Shown here piece by piece: positions 31,686 through 37,946 of a stretch of 39,925 nucleotides of DNA; the first letter of the stretch is position 1; every line of letters starts with the position of its first letter. The notes under the pieces were generated by a model. The model worked only from the letters and a program-made list of their open reading frames with translations. It did no database searches and had not been told where the DNA came from. Made by a program: the position numbers and the translations under genes. This DNA is from a virus: positions 1 to 39,925 of the IMG/VR virus record IMGVR_UViG_3300029448_000110; one strand, written 5' to 3'.

Positions 31686-32455
31686 CAGTGTACCCTCACA
31701 ATTGGCAGTTGATTGATGACTGTGCTGTGGTAACCACCATCCAAGACATCAATCCAATCCTTGGGTGGTATGATGGATGGGGCATAGCGTGGCTTCATTA
31801 CCTCTTGGAATGTGTTGAACTTCTTTACCCACTCAAGAGTCTCAGGCGTAGCCTCAAGATATGTGATTGTCTTATTCTTTTTGATAGACTTGGTTAGCTT
31901 GACCAGCCCTGTCTTAATTACAATCTTATCTACGAGCCTCATGCCTACATGAATGCGTTCTTCATTAGTCCATTCAGTATTGTTGAAGCCATCCTTGTTC
32001 ATCTTGTAGACCAAGCCTTGTCTCTTGTGTAGCTTGCTGGCTTTCTCATTTGCTTTCTTTATTACATTCAAAGCTGACTTACCTTCAGCCTCAACCCATT
32101 GGCTAAGTCTTTTTTGCAGTTCGATGTTGGCTCCAACTGACTTGGCTACCTTCATCAAGGTGAACCTCTTGGATACCTCATCGACTACCGTGATAAGCGC
32201 AAGGTATGAAACTTGGTGGGCATCCATTCCCTGTAAATTTTTTCTAGTAATATCTCGATTGCTAGTCACGTTTGTTTGTATGTCAATTACCCCATCAGCT
32301 ACAGCATTGACGATGGCTGCAATCATAGCCCTGCCATGCTGCGTGTTGGATTCAATTCCCTTCTGTATTAACTTGTTCGTGTTAGACTGATAGCGAGTGA
32401 TACCATCAGCCAGCATTTGTTGTTCAAGTTCTATCTGCTCTTCAAGTGTTGGCAT
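31685..32455 (-). CDS. T7-type RNA polymerase, N-terminal domain (split gene)
   Basis: The start is taken at 32455 (MPTLEEQIELEQQMLADGIT), with AAGGA upstream. The protein is 256 residues and aligns with the N-terminal domain of T7 RNAP: an E-L-E-x-x-M-x-x-x-G-x-x-R-Y/F opening, YLALITVVDEVSKRFTLMKV, NTEWTNEERIHVGMRLVDKI, ATPETLEWVKKF and then PSIIPPKDWIDVLDGGYHST up to LPIVRVH. T7 continues after the same point (LALVRTHSKK) without a break. Here a TGA follows and the rest is read from the next ATG in the -1 frame. In T7 this domain contacts the AT-rich part of the promoter and melts it. The short basic gene upstream overlaps this start by 14 bases. Confidence 0.88.
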   Translation of the reverse strand: MPTLEEQIELEQQMLADGITRYQSNTNKLIQKGIESNTQHGRAMIAAIVNAVADGVIDIQTNVTSNRDITRKNLQGMDAHQVSYLALITVVDEVSKRFTLMKVAKSVGANIELQKRLSQWVEAEGKSALNVIKKANEKASKLHKRQGLVYKMNKDGFNNTEWTNEERIHVGMRLVDKIVIKTGLVKLTKSIKKNKTITYLEATPETLEWVKKFNTFQEVMKPRYAPSIIPPKDWIDVLDGGYHSTVINQLPIVRVH

Positions 32456-32591
32456 CGTAGTCCTTCTCATCAAAAAATATTCGGCCTCGTTTCTTATTAG
32501 GAACCACCTGATTTCTGGGCATACGCCAATGTGGATTGCGTGTGCCTCTAGTGGGTGGAGGTTTCTTAATCGTCTTCCTTCGCTTGGGCAT
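32442..32591 (-). CDS. Small very basic protein before RNA polymerase
   Basis: Forty-nine residues from the ATG at 32591, with GGAG seven bases upstream: MPKRRKTIKKPPPTRGTRNP, then HWRMPRNQVVPNKKRGRIFF and DEKDYDANT. Lys and Arg dominate, with no hydrophobic core, so it is probably unstructured and may bind nucleic acid. It is the first gene of the RNA polymerase operon and its end overlaps the polymerase start. No family is recognised. Confidence 0.6.
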   Translation of the reverse strand: MPKRRKTIKKPPPTRGTRNPHWRMPRNQVVPNKKRGRIFFDEKDYDANT

Positions 32592-32602
32592 GATTAATCT
32601 CC

Positions 32603-32610
32603 TACGCCAC
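32603..32610. repeat. TACGCCAC arm-type repeat, left of the tRNA
   Basis: TACGCCAC is followed closely by an inverted near copy (GTGGCGCA at 32627-32634) and matches three direct copies at 32865-32893 on the other side of the tRNA. Repeats on both sides of a core next to an integrase are as expected for arm-binding sites. Confidence 0.5.
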
Positions 32611-32612
32611 GC

Positions 32613-32632
32613 TAGGCCACGCAAACGTGGCG
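32613..32632. repeat. Short GC-rich hairpin before the basic small gene
   Basis: On the minus strand GCCACG, a four-base loop TTTG and CGTGGC. It lies in the leader of the RNA polymerase operon. It contains one TGCGCCAC-like half, so it may be part of the integrase arm sites rather than an RNA structure. Confidence 0.45.
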
Positions 32633-32646
32633 CATATCACAAATCC

Positions 32647-32662
32647 GTTACACGAGTGTAAC
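32647..32662. promoter_or_regulatory. Operator-like palindrome GTTACAC-GA-GTGTAAC
   Basis: A perfect inverted repeat of 7 bases per arm with 2 bases between, upstream of the RNA polymerase operon. It has the same core (TACAC-NN-GTGTA) as the palindromes at 34737 and 37217, which lie in sigma70 promoters. A convincing -35/-10 pair is not seen around this copy. Confidence 0.55.
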
Positions 32663-32748
32663 AATATAAATAGTCTACCCTTGGGGGCTGCAGCCCTTAC
32701 TGGCTCTATGTTTGTGGAGTAATTGCATGAGTGTTATAAATGACATTC

Positions 32749-32762
32749 GGATTTTAAGTCCT
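32749..32762. repeat. Second copy of the tRNA-Leu anticodon arm; candidate attP core
   Basis: GGATTTTAAGTCCT occurs here and again 68 bases later inside the tRNA-Leu gene (32817-32830). In the next bases (CTGT versus GTGT) one base differs. Integrases often use a tRNA anticodon arm as the crossover core, so this free copy would be the phage core site matching a host tRNA-Leu(UAA) gene. It lies just after the tRNA and close to the integrase gene. Confidence 0.55.
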
Positions 32763-32769
32763 CTGTAAA

Positions 32770-32858
32770 TGGTACGAGCGGGGGGACTCGAACCCCCACG
32801 CCATTGAAAAGGCTCAGGATTTTAAGTCCTGTGTGTCTACCGATTCCACCACGCTCGC
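32770..32858 (-). tRNA. tRNA-Leu, anticodon UAA, with encoded CCA
   Basis: On the minus strand the acceptor arm GCGAGCG pairs with CGCTCGT (one G-U pair). The D arm contains TGGTGGAATCGGTAGACAC. The anticodon arm is CAGGA-CTTAAAA-TCCTG with anticodon TAA. There is a long variable arm (class II), the T arm is GGGGG-TTCGAGT-CCCCC, and then come A and CCA. All parts are intact. UUA is a leucine codon that AT-rich phages use often. The gene lies next to the integrase and may either serve translation or be tied to integration at a host tRNA-Leu. Confidence 0.93.
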
Positions 32859-32864
32859 TCCATT

Positions 32865-32893
32865 TACGCCACTTACGCCACGTTCTACGCCAC
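32865..32893. repeat. Three direct TACGCCAC repeats beside the integrase gene
   Basis: TACGCCAC starts at 32865, 32874 and 32886, i.e. at distances of 9 and 12 bases, between the tRNA 5' end and the integrase stop codon. With the copy at 32603 they flank the tRNA and the core repeat. Candidate integrase arm sites or accessory-factor sites. Confidence 0.55.
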
Positions 32894-32912
32894 GTTAGTT
32901 CGACAGGTATAA

Positions 32913-33896
32913 TCAATCTACCTGCTCTAGTAAAGACACACCCTTGACCAAATCTTGCGGGGCTAGGTGTGCGTATCTCATAGTAGTCTGGATAGCTGAG
33001 TGTCCCATCCATTCCTTGGCATGAACCAAGGGCATACCACGCTGAATTAAACGTGAGCAGGTGGTATGTCTAAGGGTATGCCAGACTACATCCTCAAGTT
33101 CCAGGTGGTTAACTAATCGTTGCCACTTGGAGCGAGGGAAGGTTCCGAATAGTTTATCTGTGCCTGCGACAGCAGCCCTGCGTTCAAGAGCCTGACGTGC
33201 GCGAGAGGTGAGAGGGACAACACCATTCATAGCGTTCTTACGGTCAGCAAGATACACACCTTCCTTGAGTATATCTTTGGCAGTAAGCTTAGCCATCTCA
33301 CCTGCTCTCATGCCAGTGTCGATGGAGATAATGAAACCGTCACGCAGTTCATCGAACCCCCAGCTATCTAGTGTAGCTAGACACTGCTGTTCTTCCTCGA
33401 CAGATAAGAACCTTATCCTGCTCGTGCCTTCCTTAAGGCGGGAGAGGGTAGGCATGCCATTAGGCAACCTACCTCTCTCCTTAGCAAAGCGTAGTATCTT
33501 AGAAAGGGAGGCAAGCTTTCTATTGATAGTGCCGTTAGCCCTACGCTTTGCTTTCTGATTGTCTATGAACTCATCAACCAATTCGGTGGTGATGTCGGCT
33601 ATGTCTATGTCCTTACCAAAGTAATTTATTACCTCGTTCATCACGAGGATAAGCTTTGGTTCAGACTTAGAACCTACCCAATGCCTCCGATAACATTTAT
33701 CTGCAGCTTCTTGTAGACCCCAAGTGTTGGCAACAGTGATGCCTTCGGATGGGACAGGCTTGCCTAGTAATAAGGCCTGCCTTGCTACTGGTTCTAGGGC
33801 TGTAGCTTCTGCACGAGTGGATACAATACGCCTAAATCTTTCGCCTTTGACAGTTACATAAACTTCAAAGCCATTGTGCCTTCGTTTAATGCTCAT
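32913..33896 (-). CDS. int: Tyrosine recombinase / phage integrase
   Basis: A protein of 327 residues. The N-terminal part is an arm- or SAM-like domain (about 60-165), then the catalytic domain with Arg in SIDTGMRAGEMAKLTAKDI, Lys in YLADRKNAMNG, H-x-x-R in VVWHTLRHTTCSRLIQ, the His of WMGHSAIQTTMRYAHL and the nucleophilic Tyr in MRYAH. It inserts and excises the phage genome by site-specific recombination. GGAG stands before the ATG and overlaps the stop of the regulator gene, so both are on one transcript, the one that begins at the operator-bearing promoter at 34733-34761. The probable attP lies right after its stop codon. Confidence 0.95.
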   Translation of the reverse strand: MSIKRRHNGFEVYVTVKGERFRRIVSTRAEATALEPVARQALLLGKPVPSEGITVANTWGLQEAADKCYRRHWVGSKSEPKLILVMNEVINYFGKDIDIADITTELVDEFIDNQKAKRRANGTINRKLASLSKILRFAKERGRLPNGMPTLSRLKEGTSRIRFLSVEEEQQCLATLDSWGFDELRDGFIISIDTGMRAGEMAKLTAKDILKEGVYLADRKNAMNGVVPLTSRARQALERRAAVAGTDKLFGTFPRSKWQRLVNHLELEDVVWHTLRHTTCSRLIQRGMPLVHAKEWMGHSAIQTTMRYAHLAPQDLVKGVSLLEQVD

Positions 33897-33899
33897 GTA

Positions 33900-34238
33900 T
33901 TACTCCATCATATTTTCTAAACGTGTCACCAAAGCCTTACCTTTGTTGGTTAGTTCAATAAACTTCTCGACTCTAAACTCTGGGTTCTCGTATGTTGTTA
34001 TAAGGTCATGCCCAGCCTTACGGTGGCGCGAGTAGTTAGTTAACGCAGCCACGTTCCTACTGGCAGATGCAGAGGTAACCCCCAACATCTCGCCTACTTC
34101 TTTGATAGTAATTGTACTCCCTTGACTCTGTTTGTGAGCAATCAATACAAACGCAAGAACAGTTTGCAATTGCATCTCAGGGTCAAGCTTGCGAAACTCC
34201 TCTACTATCCGTTGAAGTTTTACTAGTTTTAGAGACAA
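33900..34238 (-). CDS. Winged-helix (MarR-like) transcription regulator, candidate lysogeny repressor
   Basis: A protein of 112 residues with a TTG start: GAGGAG stands nine bases upstream and a TAA in the same frame stops any longer form. The helix-turn-helix is visible in STITIKEVGEMLGVTSASAS then RNVAALTNY (about 41-69), followed by a wing (HDLITTYENPEFRVEKFIEL) and LTNKGKALVTRLENMM, as in MarR-type proteins. It precedes the integrase in the same operon. The palindromic operators in this region are natural targets, so it could control its own promoter and the lysis-lysogeny choice. DNA binding and target are inferred. Confidence 0.75.
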   Translation of the reverse strand: MSLKLVKLQRIVEEFRKLDPEMQLQTVLAFVLIAHKQSQGSTITIKEVGEMLGVTSASASRNVAALTNYSRHRKAGHDLITTYENPEFRVEKFIELTNKGKALVTRLENMME

Positions 34239-34446
34239 CGATTGTTACTCCTCTTCCTATTTCTATCCATGTATCTGGCTCATCTGAGCGTACTGTTATA
34301 CTAAACTTGCGCCCTTGGCTACCAAAATTACATTTGTGTACACATATTTCATAGTTTAATAAAGTAAAGAGCAAAGCCTTACCCCTCTCATGGTATTCGT
34401 AAGTGAATTTTAAGGGTTGGTTTAATGTCGGCTTCCACGACTTTAC
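34183..34446 (-). other. Open frame after an in-frame UAG (readthrough product or decayed gene)
   Basis: From 34446 the frame of the upstream 41-residue gene stays open for 87 codons after its TAG: VKSWKPTLNQPLKFTYEYHE, RGKALLFTLLNYEICVHKCN, FGSQGRKFSITVRSDEPDTW and IEIGRGVTIVVSKT. The composition looks like a real protein (several aromatic and charged residues, amphipathic strands), but there is no ATG, GTG or good TTG near its start. The last 56 bases overlap the regulator gene. Either the TAG is read through, giving about 129 residues, or a stop mutation has split an old gene. A short alternative ORF, 34388-34456 (MEIGKVVEADIKPTLKIHLR), overlaps in another frame. Confidence 0.3.
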
Positions 34447-34572
34447 CTATTTCCATTGCTCCGCGTAGAAGAACTGGGTAATGGTTAACAATTCATCAAG
34501 CGGTGGTGCTGTAGGCCAATCTGCATCGCCATATACCCACGACCATGTAGGTAATAATTGTTTATTTAACAT
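34447..34572 (-). CDS. Small hypothetical protein of the regulator-integrase operon
   Basis: Forty-one residues from the ATG at 34572, after AGGAG: MLNKQLLPTWSWVYGDADWP, then TAPPLDELLTITQFFYAEQW. It is rich in Trp and Pro. Its stop is TAG, after which the same frame stays open for 87 codons. No family is recognised. Confidence 0.5.
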   Translation of the reverse strand: MLNKQLLPTWSWVYGDADWPTAPPLDELLTITQFFYAEQWK

Positions 34573-34573
34573 G

Positions 34574-34675
34574 CTATCTCCTGTAAATAAATGCTGAGAT
34601 GATAACAAACACCACCAATAACGCTGGCAGTAATGCCAATAACTGTACATATAAGATTAGAAAATCTGTTGTTAT
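34574..34675 (-). CDS. Possible 33-aa membrane peptide with ATA start
   Basis: The frame reads (M/I)TTDFLILYVQLLALLPALL then VVFVIISAFIYRR, one long hydrophobic helix with a basic end. A perfect AGGAGG stands seven bases before an ATA codon, and no ATG, GTG or TTG is at hand there. The stop lies two bases before the next gene's ATG. It is the first ORF after the promoter at 34733-34761. An AUA start is rare, so the call is tentative. Confidence 0.4.
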   Translation of the reverse strand: MTTDFLILYVQLLALLPALLVVFVIISAFIYRR

Positions 34676-34732
34676 AGTGTAACCTCCTGTTAAGAATGAT
34701 AATTGCAATACCGCATTGCTACGATTCTATAG

Positions 34733-34761
34733 ATTATACACAAGTGTACCTATTTCGTCAA
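34733..34761 (-). promoter_or_regulatory. Sigma70-type promoter with embedded operator, upstream of regulator-integrase operon
   Basis: On the minus strand TTGACG, 17 bases, TATAAT. The palindrome TACACTTGTGTA fills the second part of the spacer and runs into the -10 box, so a protein bound there would block RNA polymerase. The -35 box lies inside the last codons of the PAPS-reductase-like gene. Confidence 0.8.
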
Positions 34762-35592
34762 GATACTTTTGTCATTGAAGTCGTGGTCAAGCTCCATCTC
34801 TTCATCAAAGAATGACTTGGTAAATGTCTGGTCAGCTACCTCCTCACAAAATATTCCACATTCAAAATCTAAACTCTTTAGGGGTCTGCCTTTAGCATCT
34901 GATGGTAGCTCATCAAGAAAGATACGCTCCCCCTTATGTCTCACTAACTTAGCTCCAATCCTACGGCTTTGTTCTGCTCTATCCTGGAATACATCAGGGT
35001 CTTTCTCGCGTACTAAGTTCCAGTAGGTGGGAGAGGTAGCCTTCACACACCCGATACAGTTAGCGTTGGGATACCCACGTTTATATATGTTAGGTAGTTC
35101 GATACCGTTGTTCTGCAGTATAGAGTAGCAGTCACTCTTTGTGACACCTGCCTCAATGAGAATGGGTATTACGTTAGCCCTCTCTGTTAAGGTGAACCTA
35201 TCGTGTCTCTTCTGTTCCTCCAATGTGAATCCAAGCACATGCCAGTCTGGTCTGTGTCTCTCCTCCCACTGTTGCCTAGCCCTTTTCTTTAACTCTAATG
35301 TGCATGGCGCACCTGCTACACCTGACATAAACTTCCGCTTGTCCCACACCTCTACACATGAGGCATTAGGGTAGTCTTTGTTTGTTGCTATCTCTACTTC
35401 AACACCCAGCCACTGCTGTACGTCTAATAGAAATCTATGGTTGTCTTTGTCCTCTTCAGCTATTGGGTTGTTAATGATACGAACATCATTAGTGGAGCCG
35501 TACTTCTCCAATGTCAGCTTGGCGGCCACAGCACTAGCCGCGCCGCATGAGAACCAAACAGCTATCTTTTTATGAAGCATTGCTTCTGTCAT
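34750..35592 (-). CDS. PAPS reductase-like / PP-loop ATP pyrophosphatase protein
   Basis: A protein of 280 residues. The PP-loop is AVWFSCGAASAVAAKL at about residues 11-26, followed by NDVRIINNPIAEEDKDNHRF. Conserved cysteines occur in ASCVEVWDK, GAPCTLELKKRARQQWE, NCIGCVKATSPTYW and FECGIFC, some of which could bind an Fe-S cluster or metal. PAPS-reductase-like proteins of this type are common in phages. They may act in sulphur transfer, nucleic acid modification or defence rather than in sulphate assimilation. It is coupled to the methyltransferase gene (TAATG overlap, AGGAGG upstream), so a shared role in DNA modification is possible but unproven. Confidence 0.78.
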   Translation of the reverse strand: MTEAMLHKKIAVWFSCGAASAVAAKLTLEKYGSTNDVRIINNPIAEEDKDNHRFLLDVQQWLGVEVEIATNKDYPNASCVEVWDKRKFMSGVAGAPCTLELKKRARQQWEERHRPDWHVLGFTLEEQKRHDRFTLTERANVIPILIEAGVTKSDCYSILQNNGIELPNIYKRGYPNANCIGCVKATSPTYWNLVREKDPDVFQDRAEQSRRIGAKLVRHKGERIFLDELPSDAKGRPLKSLDFECGIFCEEVADQTFTKSFFDEEMELDHDFNDKSILTK

Positions 35593-36473
35593 TACGCTAC
35601 CTCCTGCATGATTGATGTGTCATTCCAATCATGTGCGAATGAATTACACTCGTGGATAGATTTGAATATGTGAGAGACAACATCGACAGTCCAGCCATTG
35701 CCTAGCATACGATAGCGTTGCGTGTTGCTGACGTGGTTGGTGTAGCCTTCGGGTACAGTCTGCAATCTCTCGCACTCTAAGGGTGTAAGCTTCCTGTATT
35801 CTGTATAAGTGTGGTCAGTAAACACTAACTGCCTACGGTGCTTCTCAAAATATGACTTGAGGTTACCCCCTTTAAAATAGTTAGCGTCTATGCAGTGTGA
35901 TTTGTCGCGGTCAACCACGCCATGCTCAAGGATGTCAGTAAGTATAATGTCCTTGGCAGTAGGTACTGTGAATGGAATGTTAGTCCAGTAAAGCCTGTGT
36001 CTATTGTGTGCTGACACTAGGTTACTGTTGATAGCAACAGGTTCAACACCTAGCATCTCAGTGATGATTACCTCACACTCTTTGGACATGCGTACATTCT
36101 CAAGCAGGAAATAGGTAGGCTTGAGTTCCTTGAGCAGTCGCACATACTCAAAGAATAATCCTGACCTCTCGCCTTGCAGCCCTATTCTATTAGCAGATGC
36201 TATTGATAGGTCTTGGCATGGTGAGCCACCGATGAGTAGGTCTATCGAATCTGTGTGGTAAAACTCACTATCAAATGGGACTATTAATTTCCCACCTTTT
36301 GCCTGGATTCCCTGTACATCCCCAAGGTGTATTGTGTCAGGGTAGTTAGCCTTGGCAACTTGGATAGCATACTTATCTATCTCGCTGGCATAGTACTTAT
36401 CTACCTTGATGCCTGCTTTATCTAACGCGATACGTCCACACGACATACCATCGAACAAACTTAGTACGTTCAT
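35592..36473 (-). CDS. DNA cytosine-C5 methyltransferase
   Basis: A protein of 293 residues. The AdoMet-binding start is MNVLSLFDGMSCGRIALDKA. The catalytic loop is LLIGGSPCQDLSIAS (Pro-Cys), the ENV motif is in TYFLLENVRMS, motif VIII is AHNRHRLYWTN, and the end has RKLTPLECERLQTVPEGYTN and RYRMLGNGWTVDVV (motif X). It adds a methyl group to C5 of cytosine in a short target, which is not readable here. No restriction enzyme is encoded nearby, so it is an orphan enzyme, likely for protection against host restriction. AGGAGG stands before the ATG. Confidence 0.93.
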   Translation of the reverse strand: MNVLSLFDGMSCGRIALDKAGIKVDKYYASEIDKYAIQVAKANYPDTIHLGDVQGIQAKGGKLIVPFDSEFYHTDSIDLLIGGSPCQDLSIASANRIGLQGERSGLFFEYVRLLKELKPTYFLLENVRMSKECEVIITEMLGVEPVAINSNLVSAHNRHRLYWTNIPFTVPTAKDIILTDILEHGVVDRDKSHCIDANYFKGGNLKSYFEKHRRQLVFTDHTYTEYRKLTPLECERLQTVPEGYTNHVSNTQRYRMLGNGWTVDVVSHIFKSIHECNSFAHDWNDTSIMQEVA

Positions 36474-36507
36474 TACAGCCTCCTGTATAATTGCATTAGT
36501 GGATACA

Positions 36508-36621
36508 TTAGTTCCACAGTAAGAGTTTAAGGTCAGATGTAGACCAGCCAGAACGCAGTGATAGTTCTGTCATGGTTACACCTGTGTAATGATAGGCCTC
36601 AATAATATCTTCAGCAGTCAT
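36508..36621 (-). CDS. Mini-ORF of 37 residues before the methyltransferase
   Basis: MTAEDIIEAYHYTGVTMTEL, then SLRSGWSTSDLKLLLWN. AGGAG stands before the ATG and the start overlaps the stop of the upstream gene. The pattern (helix, turn, T-x-x-E-L-S-x-R-S-G-W-S) is a little like a small helix-turn-helix, but it is too short to be sure. A TTACAC-CT-GTGTAA palindrome lies inside it. Confidence 0.5.
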   Translation of the reverse strand: MTAEDIIEAYHYTGVTMTELSLRSGWSTSDLKLLLWN

Positions 36622-36847
36622 GGTCATCTCCTGTAATGCTAAACCTTGTCTCGCCTTCTTTTACAATCCCACACTCAAGCAGTATGGACTCCACGATATT
36701 ACAGTTATCTATAAACTGGTCATCGCCTGCCTCTGTCCTGCCTATGTCACCATCCTTGGCAATGATTTCGTTATCATCTACGAATGCCTCAGCTAGTGAG
36801 CTATAGAGTTCTATGTATGTGTGTTCGTCAAGAACGTATCTAGTCAT
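36611..36847 (-). CDS. Small acidic hypothetical early protein
   Basis: The start is taken at 36847 (MTRYVLDEHTYIELYSSLAE), after GAGGAAA. Seventy-eight residues, with FVDDNEIIAKDGDIGRTEAG and ILLECGIVKEGETRFSITGD. It is strongly acidic, as are many phage early proteins that bind host DNA-binding proteins. It overlaps the upstream gene by eight bases. No known family is recognised. Confidence 0.55.
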   Translation of the reverse strand: MTRYVLDEHTYIELYSSLAEAFVDDNEIIAKDGDIGRTEAGDDQFIDNCNIVESILLECGIVKEGETRFSITGDDHDC

Positions 36848-37187
36848 TGTGACTTTCCTCATAATATGCATTGCCGCGAACAGCTTTGATGGTTATTAAA
36901 TCTTCTCTAACATCTGCAGTGTAATGTGTAGCGTCCTTAAAGAATGACTTGAGCCATGCCCCATTGAGGTCAATAACTGGACGGTCATCGCTGCCAGATA
37001 CACGATGTCCTGATGGTGGCTCGTGTGCCAACTTACAATGTCGGTCAGACGTTAATAGTATTTCGTGGTTCAAGGTGTGAACATCGAACCGTTGCCCTTT
37101 ACGCCACCCATAATTTGATAAGACTTTACGCTCTAACCACACTCGTGGGTTGCCTCTGTTAGTCCCTAGTTTTCTTAGCTTACTCAT
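36840..37187 (-). CDS. AbrB/SymE-like small protein (tentative), first gene of the methyltransferase operon
   Basis: A protein of 115 residues beginning MSKLRKLGTNRGNPRVWLER, followed by KVLSNYGWRKGQRFDVHTLN and later RVSGSDDRPVIDLNGAWLKS. The layout N-x-x-R-V-W-L-E-x-K-x-L, G-W-x-x-G-x-R-F-D-V, then a K/R-V-S-G-x-x-x-x-P-V-I-D-L/I-N segment recalls swapped-hairpin SymE/AbrB-type DNA-binding folds. If so it may bind DNA near its own promoter. AGGAGG stands before the ATG. The gene begins about 20 bases after the promoter at 37213-37240. Confidence 0.55.
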   Translation of the reverse strand: MSKLRKLGTNRGNPRVWLERKVLSNYGWRKGQRFDVHTLNHEILLTSDRHCKLAHEPPSGHRVSGSDDRPVIDLNGAWLKSFFKDATHYTADVREDLITIKAVRGNAYYEESHND

Positions 37188-37212
37188 AACTTGCCTCCTA
37201 TTGATAGTGTAG

Positions 37213-37240
37213 ATTATACACTAGTGTAGATATTAGTCAA
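37213..37240 (-). promoter_or_regulatory. Sigma70-type promoter with embedded operator, upstream of methyltransferase operon
   Basis: On the minus strand TTGACT, 16 bases, TATAAT. The perfect palindrome TACACTAGTGTA fills the spacer and touches the -10 box, just as in the promoter at 34733-34761. The sequence after it, TGTATAATCTA, is also shared by both promoters. Confidence 0.8.
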
Positions 37241-37946
37241 TAACAAAACCACTAGTGTCATGCTTTGCCGCACCTTTAGCATACAAGGCAACGACACATT
37301 CTGCAGGGTCAAGGAATCGCAAGTCATCCTTGTCACCATCAATAACTTTACGTCCTAAAAATGTCTCTGGTATAGCATCTTGAGTACGCCACACCACTGC
37401 CAGGTTTGCCCCTGTCTTGAGTGCGTCCAGCCTAATCATATCTGCATACCTGTCGGATGCCTCAGAGTAAGACAATGTAATATTGTAATTACTTGGCAAC
37501 TTTTTATGTAGCCTGTTGGATGTTTTAGAATAATCATAAAACTGAATCTCAGGATAATCTTTTTCCATGTCGATATAGTTTTCCCACGGCACGTCAGACG
37601 TACCATTGAGCCTGACACAAGGCTTGATGCCCTTGCGTGTACAGTATGCACTAAAACGGTCAAGGTCAGACTTGAGTTGAACAAGAAACATCTCGCGGTT
37701 ATCACGCCACAGAATGGTCTTTCGTACTCTCGCAGCTTGGACACAATTCATCTGTCCACGGCCTGCAGTATTGAGACAACCAGCCTTGCAACCTGCTAAG
37801 ACAGCCATAGGACACATATTAATCCCTTCGACTTGGTCAGCAGGTGCAAGGTACATAATGGCGGTAAGGTACTCCGAACCGTCACCTTTAACAGTCTTGG
37901 CATTTGTACCAACACCCAACAGCCTCAATCCATTAACCTTAGACAT
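37233..37946 (-). CDS. GP88-domain protein (Cys-rich phage protein of unknown function)
   Basis: A protein of 237 residues. The opening LGVGTNAKTVKGDGSEYLTA, then IMYLAPADQV, the cysteine part MCPMAVLAGCKAGCLNTAGR and ARVRKTILWRDNREMFLVQL match the phage gene-product-88 domain (N-A-K-x-x-K-G, L-A-P, C-P-x-A-x-x-x-C-x-x-x-C-L-x-x-A-G-R-G). The three to four cysteines may bind a metal or Fe-S cluster. Later parts are RLNGTSDVPWENY and VVALYAKGAAKHDT. No activity of the family is established to my knowledge. GGAGG stands before the ATG. Confidence 0.8.
   Translation of the reverse strand: MSKVNGLRLLGVGTNAKTVKGDGSEYLTAIMYLAPADQVEGINMCPMAVLAGCKAGCLNTAGRGQMNCVQAARVRKTILWRDNREMFLVQLKSDLDRFSAYCTRKGIKPCVRLNGTSDVPWENYIDMEKDYPEIQFYDYSKTSNRLHKKLPSNYNITLSYSEASDRYADMIRLDALKTGANLAVVWRTQDAIPETFLGRKVIDGDKDDLRFLDPAECVVALYAKGAAKHDTSGFVID

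Noticed and set aside
32685-32696. Perfect palindrome GGGCTGCAGCCC as a terminator
   Set aside because: There is no loop and no T-run on either side. It may form a cruciform or be chance.
36576-36589. Palindrome TTACAC-CT-GTGTAA as a further operator
   Set aside because: It lies inside a 37-codon ORF with a good ribosome binding site, and no -35/-10 pair fits around it. I keep it out of the operator family until binding is tested.
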